From positions 145,366,476 through 145,430,475 of the forward strand of contig NC_081413.1 in NCBI RefSeq assembly GCF_030272615.1: 64,000 nt of DNA. The letters are read 5' to 3'. The position numbers and the translations under genes are program-made. Source of the stretch: Cryptomeria japonica (lineage: Eukaryota > Streptophyta > Pinopsida > Cupressales > Cupressaceae). The notes under the pieces were generated by a model, which did no database searches, was not told the DNA's origin, and was given only the letters and a program-made list of their open reading frames with translations. Below are positions 10,380 to 21,522 of the stretch, in pieces (the first letter of the stretch is position 1; every line of letters starts with the position of its first letter).

Positions 10380-12820
10380 TGGAACAAGAATTGAGAGCCA
10401 AAAGGGGACATCACATAACACCAACATATATGAGGAAAACCCAAGATGGGAAAAACCTTTGTGAGAAATGTTGTTGGAGTCTATTGCTCCAATCTAGCCT
10501 CACAATGAATCTCTGATTACAATGTTTAGGACACCAACCTAAGGAGCACCAACCCTTGATTTAGGGCATTGACCCAAGGAGCACCAACCCCTACACCTAG
10601 CTACAACTCAGTGTTCTGCTATGAGTATATTCAAATACAAAAGTAATAGTCTTGTTACAAGTGGATTTTGTAACTCTTCTACAAATTCCTTTACCAGTTC
10701 TCTGCTTACCAATTCACAGCCAATTCTCTGCTCACCTTACTGCTGCACCTTGCTCTCTGCTGCATCCTTCCTAATTCTACCTTTTCTCCTTCTCTACCAG
10801 TTCTGCACATTGTCGATTCTCTCTTCTCTCTGCTACACCGCTACTCTCCACTGGTAGTACATTGTCAGTTCTCTCTTCTCTCTGCTACACCACTACTCTC
10901 CATGGGTACTACATTGTCGGTTCTATTCTTGCCTTCTCTAGAGTCTTCTGCAACTCTTCTCTATCGGTATGGTCACTCTGAGTTCTCTCCTCTGTCAGAC
11001 CTAGTGGCTGACTGTCGTTTGCCTCATTGATGTCAGTCAAACACTTCAAGCCTATTCTTCCTCACACTTAGTCTCTTATTCTTCTTCTTGATGAGAACTT
11101 GACTAATTTCACTCCTTCAACAGCAATGCTCTCTCATCCAAGGGTTGCCTTCATCGATTTTGGGTTGCATATTTATAGACTGGTTTTCCCACCAAGAACC
11201 AATTCAAACTTCAGGCGGTTAGGGTTTCTTCATCGACCTCAAGGAAAACCAAATCAAATCAGATCTCCCAAGATCTTATCACCTAGATTGATGAATTGTA
11301 ACTCATCAATCAATACTGCCATTGTCATGCCTTCTAGAACATGCCTTCCTCATTTAGCAGTTTACATTTGACCTGTTAGCAGATTTCTTGGTTGATCACC
11401 AAGAATAGCTTCATGGTTCCATTCACCTACCTCGATATGCTCAAATAGTATTTATTGGATCTCTGTTGTTCATTTGACCTTGAGCCACAAACCTTTTTTG
11501 TGCATCATGTGAATCATGTAGTCAACATAAATGTCAACCTGTTACCATCTACCTTACCACCTGATACTTCACTAACTCAACATGCCACCCTGTGCATGCA
11601 TGCCACTTCACCTCCATGTGGCCCTTGTGTCAACATCCACCTTTGCTTGATCATCTATGTCAGTATGGATGGGATCATTGGCCAACTCCATTACCGAGTT
11701 CATCTACTGGCTTACTAACTCTATCGGTTAAACCCTTAACCTGTCTATCATCAACCTTGCATCTCTCTTCTCTTTTGGTACACCACACAACTGGTCAGTA
11801 CTCTAGCTAACCTACCTTATTCACATCCTCTTCAGATGGGAGTCATCTGCATCTACACCTTGTCCATATTACCGGTAGACATACATACTGGTAAACACTT
11901 TAATGACATGGTGTCATTAGCCTTCAACTGACTCCATCTTCAATCAGGCCATTTTCCTTTATCTGCAGCTGCTCATCCTTGCCTTCTTCATCATCAGACC
12001 GAACATCATCTCAACCGATTTGTTAGAGTATCCAACCCATCACTCTTCATATGTCTCAGCAACTCATCACACCTTCTCTGGCGGTCTAGTGCATACCCCT
12101 GATTTCATGCACTTGAGGCATCTTCGTGATTAACCGGTAGATCCAGTGTGAGCCTTCAACCATCTGCCTTTAACTCTTCTGTCTTATCTCATAGAACTAT
12201 GATGCACACTTTTCATAATAGGAGATAAGCTCCACTTATTGGTGGAAGTGGACCCTTGTCATCTGCATCCTACAATGCACCAATGTGGCTTCCCTATTTG
12301 TGTAACATATCTTCAAACAGACATGTGATTCGATTGGGGCACATATACTATCGGTGATATCTTTAAATGGTGACTAGATCTTTACCCGATGGGAGTCCTA
12401 TTGTTTTGTGTCCACACAACATACTAGTGAGCTGTACATCCTTCTCCTCTAGTGTTGATGCGATTCTTGGTAACAGTCTGCCTCCTCATCACAAACAACA
12501 TCCAAGTACCTTTCTCACTCTACTTGTACACCAATCATAAGCTTGTCAGTTGGTAACTACTCACTGTCAACACAACACTTACCAGTTGACACCATTTCCT
12601 TACTGTTGATAGACTATACCGGTAACCTATCCATTTCATCAACACAAGTCAGACACTAACTTGTATAATGGTGACTCCAATGGTCGTTGTACTGAATGAC
12701 ATACTCTCCCTTACTGGTGACCTGCAACACTAGTTGACATCAATGACTATACATCAACTATACTCCCATACCATTTTTCCTTCTATATCAGTTGACATAA
12801 ATGACAACACAATGCCAACA
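10380..12820 (-). repeat. Element D 5' LTR (~2.4 kb, CT-rich on the + strand)
   Basis: On the minus strand it starts TGTTGGCATTG at 12820. Near its end it carries the shared CCCATCTTGGGTTTTCC module (rc at ~10425-10475) and the AGATTGGAGCA word also found near the end of E's LTR. The exact 3' boundary, taken as ...TTGTTCCA at 10380, is approximate, and the PBS after it is weak. No gene was found in it; short plus-strand frames at 11099-11810 look fortuitous. Confidence 0.6.
10809..10912. repeat. 52-bp tandem repeat inside the D LTR
   Basis: Two adjacent 52-bp units (10809-10860, 10861-10912), each starting ATTGTC and containing TCTCTGCTACACC, are followed by the first ~11 bases of a third. 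They differ at only a few positions. Confidence 0.85.
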
Positions 12821-12825
12821 AAATA

Positions 12826-12975
12826 TCCTATCTTATTGCAAGAGAAACATTTCAAAGGCAACTGTCCATCATACTTACCAAGTCCTTTAGGCAATCTCTG
12901 GGCAATCAATACTTCAAGCTCATCCAATTATCTTTCTTTCTCTTCCATCTCTCTTCTCTCTCTTTCTTATCTAGA
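12826..12975 (-). pseudogene. Element H gag, zinc-knuckle fragment
   Basis: This 150-bp island lies between two LTR starts in opposite orientation (D to the left, E to the right). On the minus strand it encodes a charged helix, then LPKGLGKYDGQLPLKCFSCNKIG, the start of a Copia CCHC knuckle. It is cut exactly inside the knuckle by D. It joins in frame to the gag fragment at 37807-38486 once E and one TATTT copy are disregarded. One in-frame stop is present. Confidence 0.8.
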
Positions 12976-13954
12976 TATTTTGTTGGCATTGAAGTTATCA
13001 TTCATGTCAACATGTGTGTGTGCATCATTGAGTTGATTGATGTCAACAATTGAGTTGATGCAGCAAATGATGAGGTGTCACAAAATAAAGATGCAGTGTA
13101 TATAGAGATGCAAATATCATAAGTGTCATAGAGTACAAGTGCAGTAAGCTTGACAAATAATGTGCAAAGTGATTGCTCCACACCTAGAAGACTGTGATAC
13201 AAAGGCATCTGGGACATTTGATTGGCTAAGTACAATGATGCAAGATGATGAGGCCTCAAAGGAAGATCAAATTGGCTCATATGGTGTTGCATCAGAAAGG
13301 TAGAGTTGTGCAATTCATATGATTATGCATGGTGGTTGCAGAGAAATAGGTAGCAGGTGTGCATAACACAAAAAAAGGAGAAGCGCATAACACGTAGGTT
13401 ATGCAGTAAGTAAAATTGCAGGATACAGAAGAACATGGAATATAGAGTGCAATCAGTGTTGGAGTTGATCTACATATGCCTCCAAGTGCATTTGACCCAT
13501 CAGCTTTGATTCATGAGGACTGCAGATTCAAATACATTGATTCATGGTAGTTCGACCAGAATGACCGTTAAACTCGATGGCCTTTGTTGCTCATCAGAGT
13601 ATTGCACTTAACTAGAAAGGCCAAGTTGGATTCGAATGGTCCCTATCTATCTAGATGTTTGCATATGTACATGTGTTGGTAGTGGTCTAGAGTTACGCAT
13701 TGGTGACTTTTATATGTGGGGCCCTACATTGTGTGTGGTAGCAAAGATGGTGTGGTTGATGATGTGAGTGTTGAGTCGAATCGTCTATGTGACATGGCAG
13801 CAGAGTCTTATTTGGCTATTTGTCTGCATGGATGGCATTTTGTCCATATTCTTAGTGTGGGTCCAATGTCTTGGAGGTGGTGGCATCCTCCTATCCTGTA
13901 CTGTGATGGTTGCGAGGAGTGAGATGCTGTGGGGCAACCACAAAAAAAAGTGGA

Positions 13955-14770
13955 TAGTGTCCCCCCGCTATCTCGCAAAGTTAAAGACTGTTAAGATGTA
14001 GGCATGCGGGGTAACAAGAAGATAGAAGTTAAAGGCTTCCCGACATCCCATGCTATGAAAAGTCAAGGTCAAAGATCCCCCCACTATCTCATGACATGTT
14101 GTTGAGCATTGGTTGACCATTTGGGACAAGAAAAGTCAAGGGGAAATGTGTCCCCCACTATCCTGCACCACGCAAAGTGTGTGCATATTATTCATGCGAG
14201 ATAACTACAGGCTGAGCATAGCAACCCCCACTATCCCATGGCTTGTTTGTGATAAGACTGAAGGTCTTGTAGGGTAACACAAGAAGAAGCAAGAGATGCT
14301 TCCCTCTATCCCATGACATGTTGGATATGTGAAAGGTGACTATGCGGGGTTAAAAGGACAAAGGCAGGAATAGTGCTTCCCACTATCTCATGTCATCAAA
14401 GCGTGACAAATGATGGTCCTGCGAGGCAATGCAAGGTAGAGTGAGATATGTATCCCGATATCCTGTGATACTAAGAAAGACAAGATGATGGTTGCATGGG
14501 GAAACATGATGATAGAAGAATAATGTTCCCGCTATCTGACACCATTCAAGGTGGGTGTGCGATGGTCATGTGGGACAAGACAATGAAGCAAGAGAAGGAT
14601 CTTGCTATCTCATAGCCTTTTGATGGAAGTAAAGAGGAACTTGCGGGGTAAGTTAAGGCAGAAAGATGATGCATCCCACCAGCTCGCATGACAAAAATGG
14701 GTAAGTGAACAATGATGTGGGGTAAGTTAAAAGGCAAAATGGCGAGTATCCTGCCATCCCGCAGTGACAG
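13955..14770. repeat. Diverged tandem repeat with CCCACTATCCC and GCGGGGTAA words
   Basis: About ten degenerate units, each roughly 75-90 bp, alternate CCC(A/G)CTATC(T/C)C with TGCGGGGTAA(C/G) motifs. Examples start near 13960, 14080, 14152, 14228, 14303, 14380, 14452, 14528 and 14602. The two motifs are partly complementary, so single-stranded copies could fold. It lies entirely inside the E LTR. Confidence 0.65.
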
Positions 14771-17568
14771 AGTTTAAGGACATCATAACCACCAGAGATG
14801 TTTTAGTCAACATGTCAGCAGCCTGATAGATACAAAGATCCATGTGGTGGTCAACTAAGTTTGACTAGATGACCTCGATGATGATTAAGAAGACTTTTTA
14901 TGCCACGGTTGTCTGTCGATAGACTCGATGGTACACATGGACGATGATTGGACATTGACCAGGATTGACCAGGTGACTTGGATGTTGAAGGGGATTATTT
15001 TAGCCACATGACTGCATGCCGATAGGAAAAATGATCTATGTGGTGATTGATTGAGCTTGACCAGATGTTTTGGATGTTGAAAATGAAGATATGTGGCTCC
15101 CAAGTGGTCAAGGATGAAATCTGATATGCAAAAGTTGGTGCTTGCAGAGATTTTAATCATGTGGTTGTCTCCTCAAGGCAGGTCGAAAAAGGATGAAGAA
15201 TGCATTAATGGTGACTACATTGTAGGTTGTTTATGTGGCTCAAGGTGATCTACACAGAGATGATCAAATCTCATCGAATAGATGAAGATTACTAAAGTTA
15301 GTAATCAAAGTACAGAGCAAACTAGGAAGAATGTAGCAACATTTAAAGATCGTCTTGTTGGAGGGAGAGTTGTTGAGCTTTTTGAGACTCAAGGAAATCT
15401 ACCAAGCTGAGGGTCATTAATTATAGTAACCAAACTTCAAAATTATGATCTGAATATAGATGGTTTCCAAGAAAATATATTTATTATGAACGGATATATG
15501 TTTGAGTGGTGTGTATAGAGAATTTGACCAGTTTCCAGACATGATCTCTAAGAGGCTGACAAGATTAGATTTGAATCTATTATAGGAGGGAAACTATTAT
15601 TGGTGCAGAACTGATCGAACATAGAAGTGGTTGATGATATTTTGACAGCTATAGATGTGGAAGCCAAGTTGGCAGTTGTACACCAATGGTTGGTGATAAA
15701 AAATAGAGATACACATTCAAACAAAAATAAGGAAGGAGTAAGAGAATGTAGTGAAGCTAAGTGTGAAGTGTAGAAAGGAGTGAGTGGAAGAAGAAAGTCT
15801 TCGAGTTGCAGTTGTGTGGGAGCTGAAAGTGAAGGAAGAGAGTAGAATGTAGTAGTGAGGAGAAACTGTGTGGATAGATAATAAAGTACAAAAATAGAGA
15901 GATACGAGCAGAGTTGAGGTAGATAACACAATGGGTCATATACACTATGACATGCACAAAAAGAGGATTGAATTAAGCAGAGGTCAATGGGATGGATGAA
16001 GAGATAAGAAGATGACAAAGAGAAGAGAGTAGAGAATAAGAGAAAAACAACAAGGTGTTACAAAACCACATTTGTAACAAGGTGATTAATTTGTATTTAT
16101 AATTTATCTTCATTGTAATCATCTTAGTGGGTGCTCAGAGCTAGGGGTTGGTGATCCTTTGGGTTGGTGCACATAAAATTTTAGGGTTGGTGTTCCTTTG
16201 GTTTGGTGACCATAAACTTGTAGGGGTTGGTGCTCCTTTAAGTTGGTGGTGTAGAAGCACCCAAGAAGACAAGGTGGAGCAGGGTCACTGATAGGCCCTA
16301 TGGAGGATTTCATGAAAAATGAAGACAAAAAAGACCTATAAGGTCTTTAAATAATGTAACATTTCCATGTGAGCCATAAAATGTAGTGAAATGCAATGTA
16401 ATGGTCAAAAAGTGTAAAATTGCCATTTTGAGAAATTAGGCCTAGAAAAGGCTAAAATTGGGTTTTTGGGGTAGAAGTGTGTTTAGGTGGATAAAATATG
16501 TTTATAAGGTAATCTAATGACCATTTTAATGTTTTAGAAGGTTCAAATATAGGTTTGGCAAGTTGACATACATAGTTGTCAAACTTGACAACTTTGGAGC
16601 AACTTTTTGTTGTCAAAAAGTTGTTAAGAATGCAAAAAGTTGTCATAAGTTAGTTATAAGTTGGTTTTAGGTTGGATTTCAGCATAGAAGGCCTTGAGAG
16701 TTATAAATGGATGAAATTGAATCATTTTTTTTGTGGTTGGTAAAGGTGTTTTGATCGGGTTTGGAGTTTTGAAGCAATAAAAATCTAATTTTCATGTGTA
16801 TTTTCTAGGTTTTCACGTAGAACAGTCTGATTTTCCATTGTTTTGAGTGCTTTTATGAATTAGTTTTCATTATTTCATGGTTGGAGATGTTTATATAATG
16901 AACTAAGTTTATTTTGGCTTTGTTTTGAAGTGATTTGGTTTTGTTTTGGTGAAGATGTCTAATTTCTTGTGAAAACAGTCATATCCCTGCCCTAGGGTTA
17001 ATAGTGAGCACGAAAATGTTTTATATTTTATTTTCATATTTATCTAACCCCAAAAATGGGTATGATGGTGTATTATATTGTATATTTACATAATTTTTGG
17101 TTTTAGCAGTCCATGCACAAGATGGCATGTGCATTGTGGGAGTAAAGGTCTGAAATTTTAGGGGCAAACTGTTGCAAAAAATATAGTCCTAATACGGGGG
17201 CCATATCTCACATTTCCACCGTTGGATTTTTTTGAGGTTTGGATATATTTTGTATAACCAAGTTAAAAAAAATTTCACTGGAGAGATAGAATAAATTTGT
17301 TCATTTGCAAAAGTTATGGGTGACTGTGTAAGGGTCTATCAATATGGCAGCAAGGTGGTAGTTTCGCAATGATTTTTCTTTGTCAATGCATTGAGGCAGT
17401 TTGTAAAGTCTCAAAGGGTTGTGTTTCTCTTGATTGATTATTATGACACCATTTGTGTCAAATGGATCATCAAATAGTCTTTCATTGTTAAGTTTGATTT
17501 GGGTCCTTTGATGCTCTGCATCAAAGTGGTATCAGAGCAAGCGAAAGGTCTAGGATATAGGGGTGAAG

Positions 17569-17994
17569 ATGGAGTTAACAAAATCTGAGAAAGAGATAGT
17601 AGGTGATTACAAGAAGTGGAAAGAAATAATGTTTGGTGGAAATAAGAAAATAGAGGAAGAAGAGTTGAGGAAACAAGAAGTAGAAAGAACAAAGAGAGAA
17701 GAAGAAGAAAAGAAACGAGATGAGTTGAGAAGTTTAAGAAGGGCTTTAGAAGCAAATGAAGCAAGATTGAGGGAGCTTAAAGAGGAACTAGATAAAAAGA
17801 GAGAGGAAGATGAACTTAGGGAAGCACAAATGAAGTTGAAATTGGAAAACTTAGAGGGTACAACAAAGAGCTGGCACTTGAGGGTGCACAAGAAGGTAGT
17901 TTGGCCTATGAAGAGGCTAGTTACAACAAAGAAGAAGGCTCATGATGAAGCCTTGATGATGGGTGAGGTTATAGTGACATGCCAAGGAGAATGA
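17569..17994 (+). CDS. Element G charged coiled-coil protein
   Basis: Open frame from ATG 17569 (MELTKSEKEIVGDYKKW) to TGA 17992-17994, 141 residues. From residue ~30 to ~105 it is almost wholly Glu, Lys, Arg and Leu in heptad-like order (EELRKQEVERTKREEEEKKR, LRELKEELDKKREEDELREA), so it is a long single coiled coil. No zinc knuckle is present. By position it replaces Gag. The function is not known; a truncated Gag oligomerisation segment is the simplest reading. Confidence 0.5.
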   Translation: MELTKSEKEIVGDYKKWKEIMFGGNKKIEEEELRKQEVERTKREEEEKKRDELRSLRRALEANEARLRELKEELDKKREEDELREAQMKLKLENLEGTTKSWHLRVHKKVVWPMKRLVTTKKKAHDEALMMGEVIVTCQGE

Positions 17995-18018
17995 CATTTT
18001 AAAAATGAAGAGATTTCA

Positions 18019-18293
18019 ATGGGTTTTCTGGAACAAGATTATATTGTAATCAATGAAGAAGATGTTTTTGTTTATCCTAATGTTTTGTATGCATGTTTGC
18101 TGAGTGTTTACAAGGATGATCATGTTGGAGGTGCTTACCTTGAGTACCATTTTTTTGAGAGGAGGTGCCATGAGTTGCCAAAGAATGTACAATTTTTTGC
18201 AGGGAATACAATGAAAGTTCCAATGAATTTGAAAACTAGGAAGAGGAGGCAGCCATGGAAGGGGACCTTGCATTCTTTTTATCCCCGGGAGTA
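18019..18293 (+). CDS. Element G second short ORF, unrecognised
   Basis: ATG 18019 (MGFLEQDYIVINEEDVFVYPN) opens a frame that runs without a stop into the 3' LTR, ending formally at 18369. The element-specific part is ~92 residues, with Tyr/Phe-rich sequence and a basic end (KTRKRRQPWKG) just before the PPT. It may be the remnant C-terminus of a longer polyprotein. No domain is recognised. Confidence 0.35.
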
Positions 18294-19839
18294 TGGTGCA
18301 GGAGCACCCAGGAAGACAAGGTGGAGCAGGGACATTGATAGGCCCTATGGAGGATTTGATGAAAAATGAAGACAAAAAGACCTATAAGGTCTTTAAATGA
18401 TGTAACATGGCCATGTGAGCCTTAAAATGTAGTGAAATGCAATGTAATGGTCAAAAAGTGTAAAATTGCCATTTTGAGAAATTAGGCCTAGAAAAGGCTA
18501 AAATTGGGTTTTTGGGGTAGAAGTGTGTTTAGGTGGATAAAATATGTTTATAAGGTCATATAATGACCATTTTAATGTTTTAGAAGGTTCGGATATAGGT
18601 TTGGCAAGTTGACATACATAGTTGTCAAACTTGACTACTTTGGAGCAACTTTTTGTTGTCAAAAAGTTGTTAAGAATGCAAAAAGTTGTCATAAGTTAGT
18701 TATAAGTTGGTTTTAGGTTGGATTTTGGCCTAGAAGGACTTGAGGGTTATAAATGGATGAAATTGAATCATTTTTTTGTGCTTGGTAAAGGTTTTTTGAT
18801 CGAGTTTGGCGTTTTGAAGCAATAAAAATCTAATTTTCACGTGTATTTTCCAAGTTTCCATGTAGAATAGTCTGATTTTCCATTGTTTTGAGTGCTTTTA
18901 TGAATTATTTTTAATTCCTTCATGATTGGAGATGTTTCTATAATGAACTAAGTTTATTTTGGCTTTGGTTTTGTTTTGGTGAAGATGTCTAATTTCTTGT
19001 TAATAGTGAGCATGAAAATGTTTTATATTTTATTTCCAGATTGATCTAACCCCACAAATGGGTATGATGGTGTATTATATTGTATATTTTAATACTTTTT
19101 GGTTTCAGGAGGCCATGCACAAGATGGAAAGTGCATTGTGGGAGTAAAGGTCAGAAATTTTAGGGGCAGACTGTTGCAGAAAATATAGTCCTAATACGGG
19201 AACCATATCTCACATTTCCATTGTTGGATTTTTTTGAGTTTTGGATATATTTTGTATAACCAAGTTACAAAGAATTTCACCAGAGCGATTGAATAAATTT
19301 GTTCAGTTGCAAAATTTATGAGTGACTGTGTAAGGGTCTATCAATATGGCAACAAGGTGGTAGTTTTACAATGATTTTTCTTTGTCAATGCATTGAGGGA
19401 GTTTGTAAAGTCTCAAAGGGTCGTGTTTCTCTTGATTGAGTATTATGACACCATTTGGATCAACTTGATCATCAAATAGTCTTGTATTGTTAAGTTTGAG
19501 TTGGGTCCTTCGAAGCTCCGCATCAGTTGTTACCCATAAACTTCAGGGGTTTGTGCTCCTTGGGTTGGTGCCCTAAACATTGTGATCTATTTTACCTATG
19601 AGGCTAGATTGGAGCAGTAGACTCTAGCAGCATTTCTCACTGAGGTTTTTCCCCACCGTGGGTTTTCCTTATATGTTCATGTGTTATGCAGTTACTCTAT
19701 GTGTATGTGATTAAATGTGTTTGATATCTCTGCTCATAGTTTTGTGACTACTGTTATTAAAGATTAGATCATTTAGACAGTTAAAAAATTATTATCACTG
19801 ATTCACCCCCCTCTTGATGGTCCATTGTGTTCCTTCAAT

Positions 19840-19851
19840 TGGTATAAGAGC
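19840..19851 (+). promoter_or_regulatory. Element E primer-binding site
   Basis: TGGTATAAGAGC lies two bases after the LTR end. It is an initiator-tRNA-Met type site with one change from TGGTATCAGAGC. Confidence 0.8.
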
Positions 19852-19911
19852 ACTAATTTCCTGGTTACAAACGATTCCTCTAGCTTGGGTAGATTATTGT
19901 TTTTGAGCACA

Positions 19912-20138
19912 ATGGTTAAATTTAAGTCAATCCCTGCACCTATGTTTGATGGCACAAACTATGTGATTTGGTGTCCAAGAATGGAAGTCTATTTGTCTGC
20001 CTTAGGTTCTAATATTTGGAAGTCTGTTATAAATGGATAATTTGTCCCTACTTGTCCACCTATTGATCCTGAAGCTAAAAGAAGATATGAGTGTAATGCA
20101 GAAGCCATGAAGACTATACTCAATGGGTTACCTGATAC
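19912..20138 (+). pseudogene. Element E gag, N-terminal segment
   Basis: ATG 19912 starts MVKFKSIPAPMFDGTNYVIW, the classical N-terminal motif of Copia Gag. One TAA (20038-20040) breaks it. Element C interrupts it at GATAC (20134-20138), and the same frame resumes at 33335 after C's second GATAC. Confidence 0.8.
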
Positions 20139-21146
20139 TGTTAGATCCCAGAGACAACTGAGAGGGGGGGGGGGGTGAATTAGTTGTCAAATAAATTTAA
20201 ACCAAAAACAACTTAACCAACCTTAATGCCGGTAGATAGTTTATCAGTTAATTACAGTACCAACAAATATTAATGCATGAAACAGAAAGACAATAGAATC
20301 CATAACACATAACACCAATATTTATACGTGGAAACCCTGTAAGGGAAAAAACCATGGTGGGAAACCTTACCCACAATCAGATGATACTACTGTAGATAGT
20401 GTGTGTATACAAATGGGGTCTGCACATGTAGAAAGGCCAAGCGCCTAGAGCTCACTGCTCAAACACAAATAGGAGTCACACTGACTACAATTGGATGGTT
20501 AAATCCAATAATGATGTACTGCTCAAAATAATATCTTCATTTGCTGGATTCAGTACCAATGTAGTTCTGATTGTTTTTACAAAAACCTTGCTTCACCTTC
20601 AAATGATGTCTGCGTGTATAGCTCTGCTTATTCTTGCATATACCTTCTTTCAATTTCTTATCCTAATCACATATCGATCTTACAAATAAGACCTTACATA
20701 TATACCATAACCTAAGACCAATTTTAGTAAGTCGGCTCTAAAAGATATTACAATAAAAAAAATTTACAAGTAAATCAATAACTGATTTAACATGTCAGCT
20801 TAATGCATTTACAATAACAACAAAATCATCTCCAAAGCGTGTCATGTTGATCTGGAATAGATAAGCCCGTCGGTGCTTATTGTGGACCTATTTGTCGGTA
20901 ACAACTAATATGCAAATGAACAAATCTCCAAGAAAAAGTGTTCAAACGATGTCTTCGACATAACCAGGTGTTTTCCATGTCATTCCAAGTGCAGGTGAAC
21001 AATATATCTTGCTGGTGTACCAGATACCAGTGATTGTGCATAAGTCACTTGCTTGTCGGTGAAGATTGCTAATCCTCCAAAGTGCCAAAGTTGATAAGTG
21101 TTATAGGTGTTGATATCAATGACAAAACCATACCAAAATACGAACA
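20139..21146 (-). repeat. Element C 3' LTR
   Basis: 1,008 bp. On the minus strand it starts TGTTCGTATTTTGG (T-to-C change relative to the 5' copy TGTTGGTATTTTGG region) and ends GGGATCTAACA. It includes a 12-base G run on the + strand (20163-20174). Confidence 0.9.
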
Positions 21147-21158
21147 ATCTCCCCCTTT
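21147..21158 (-). promoter_or_regulatory. Element C polypurine tract
   Basis: Minus strand AAAGGGGGAGAT directly precedes the 3' LTR. Further purine-rich words (rc of TCTCTCCCCCGG and TCTCTCCCCCTTT) lie in the 360 bp between the pol stop and this site. Confidence 0.9.
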
Positions 21159-21522
21159 GGAATTGATGGAAACACAAGATGTAAAAACCATCAAAGTGCC
21201 AAAATAGAAATGCCAAAAACCAATAATCTCCCAAAAGAGATCATAACCAGAAATCAAAATTCAGATATAGAGAGCAATCAATCTCTCCCAAAGTAACAAT
21301 CTCTCCCCCGGAGAGTAACATGTGTTTTCCTTGCATTTTTCCACATCAATCTCTCCCCCTTTGACATCAAATGCCAAAGGCAATACAAAAGCCAGGTTCA
21401 AATACAAAATACCAACCAGATCAGTATGCCAACTACTCCCCCTGAGAAGTAGCTCTCCTCATCAAAGCCAGATTAAAAGATTTCTCTGTTAGTTCTGTCA
21501 GTTGATGACAAATATTAACTGT

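Larger units (their letters stand above)
275..12820 (-). mobile_element. Element D: non-autonomous LTR retrotransposon (minus), interrupted by element A
   Basis: On the minus strand the element starts at 12820 with TGTTGGCATTG, inside the zinc-knuckle codons of element H's gag, and the candidate 5-bp target copy AAATA lies at 12821-12825. A ~2.4 kb LTR (10380-12820) is followed by a decayed coding region that continues on the far side of element A. No protease, integrase, RT or RNase H is visible in the ~3.4 kb of internal sequence. The left end is not in the window; at position 274 it is replaced by a C-family LTR. D has the same terminal words as E, so the two belong to related families. 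Confidence 0.65.
16247..19525 (+). mobile_element. Element G: small non-autonomous chromovirus-like LTR element
   Basis: LTRs at 16247-17523 and 18294-19525 start TGGTG(T/C)AG(A/G)AGCACCC and end GCATCA. They enclose only 770 bp of internal sequence. The flanks GTTGG (16242-16246) and GTTGT (19526-19530) are a 5-bp duplication with one change. The PBS TGGTATCAGAGC is at 17527-17538, and the PPT-like CCCCGGGAGTATGG comes just before the 3' LTR. The LTR ends and PPT resemble those of chromovirus K, a likely source of the missing enzymes. It sits inside the E LTR. Confidence 0.8.
12981..19837 (+). repeat. Element E 5' LTR (contains element G)
   Basis: TG...CA boundaries at 12981 and 19837, with the PBS directly after. 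Disregarding G (3,279 bp plus 5-bp duplication), the LTR is about 3,573 bp. It includes a diverged minisatellite (13955-14770), a second repeat with TTGACCAG words (14800-15130), and GGGTTGGTGCTCC repeats around 16140-16246 that also occur in the 3' LTR remnant at 37435-37530. No gene was recognised in it. Confidence 0.75.

Noticed and set aside
13955-14770. CRISPR-like regular repeats
   Set aside because: The units are diverged and irregular, there are no constant repeats with unique spacers, and the context is a plant LTR.
15548-16018. 156-codon minus-strand frame rich in Ser, Leu and Phe
   Set aside because: It lies in the E LTR on purine-rich plus-strand sequence; composition alone explains the open frame.
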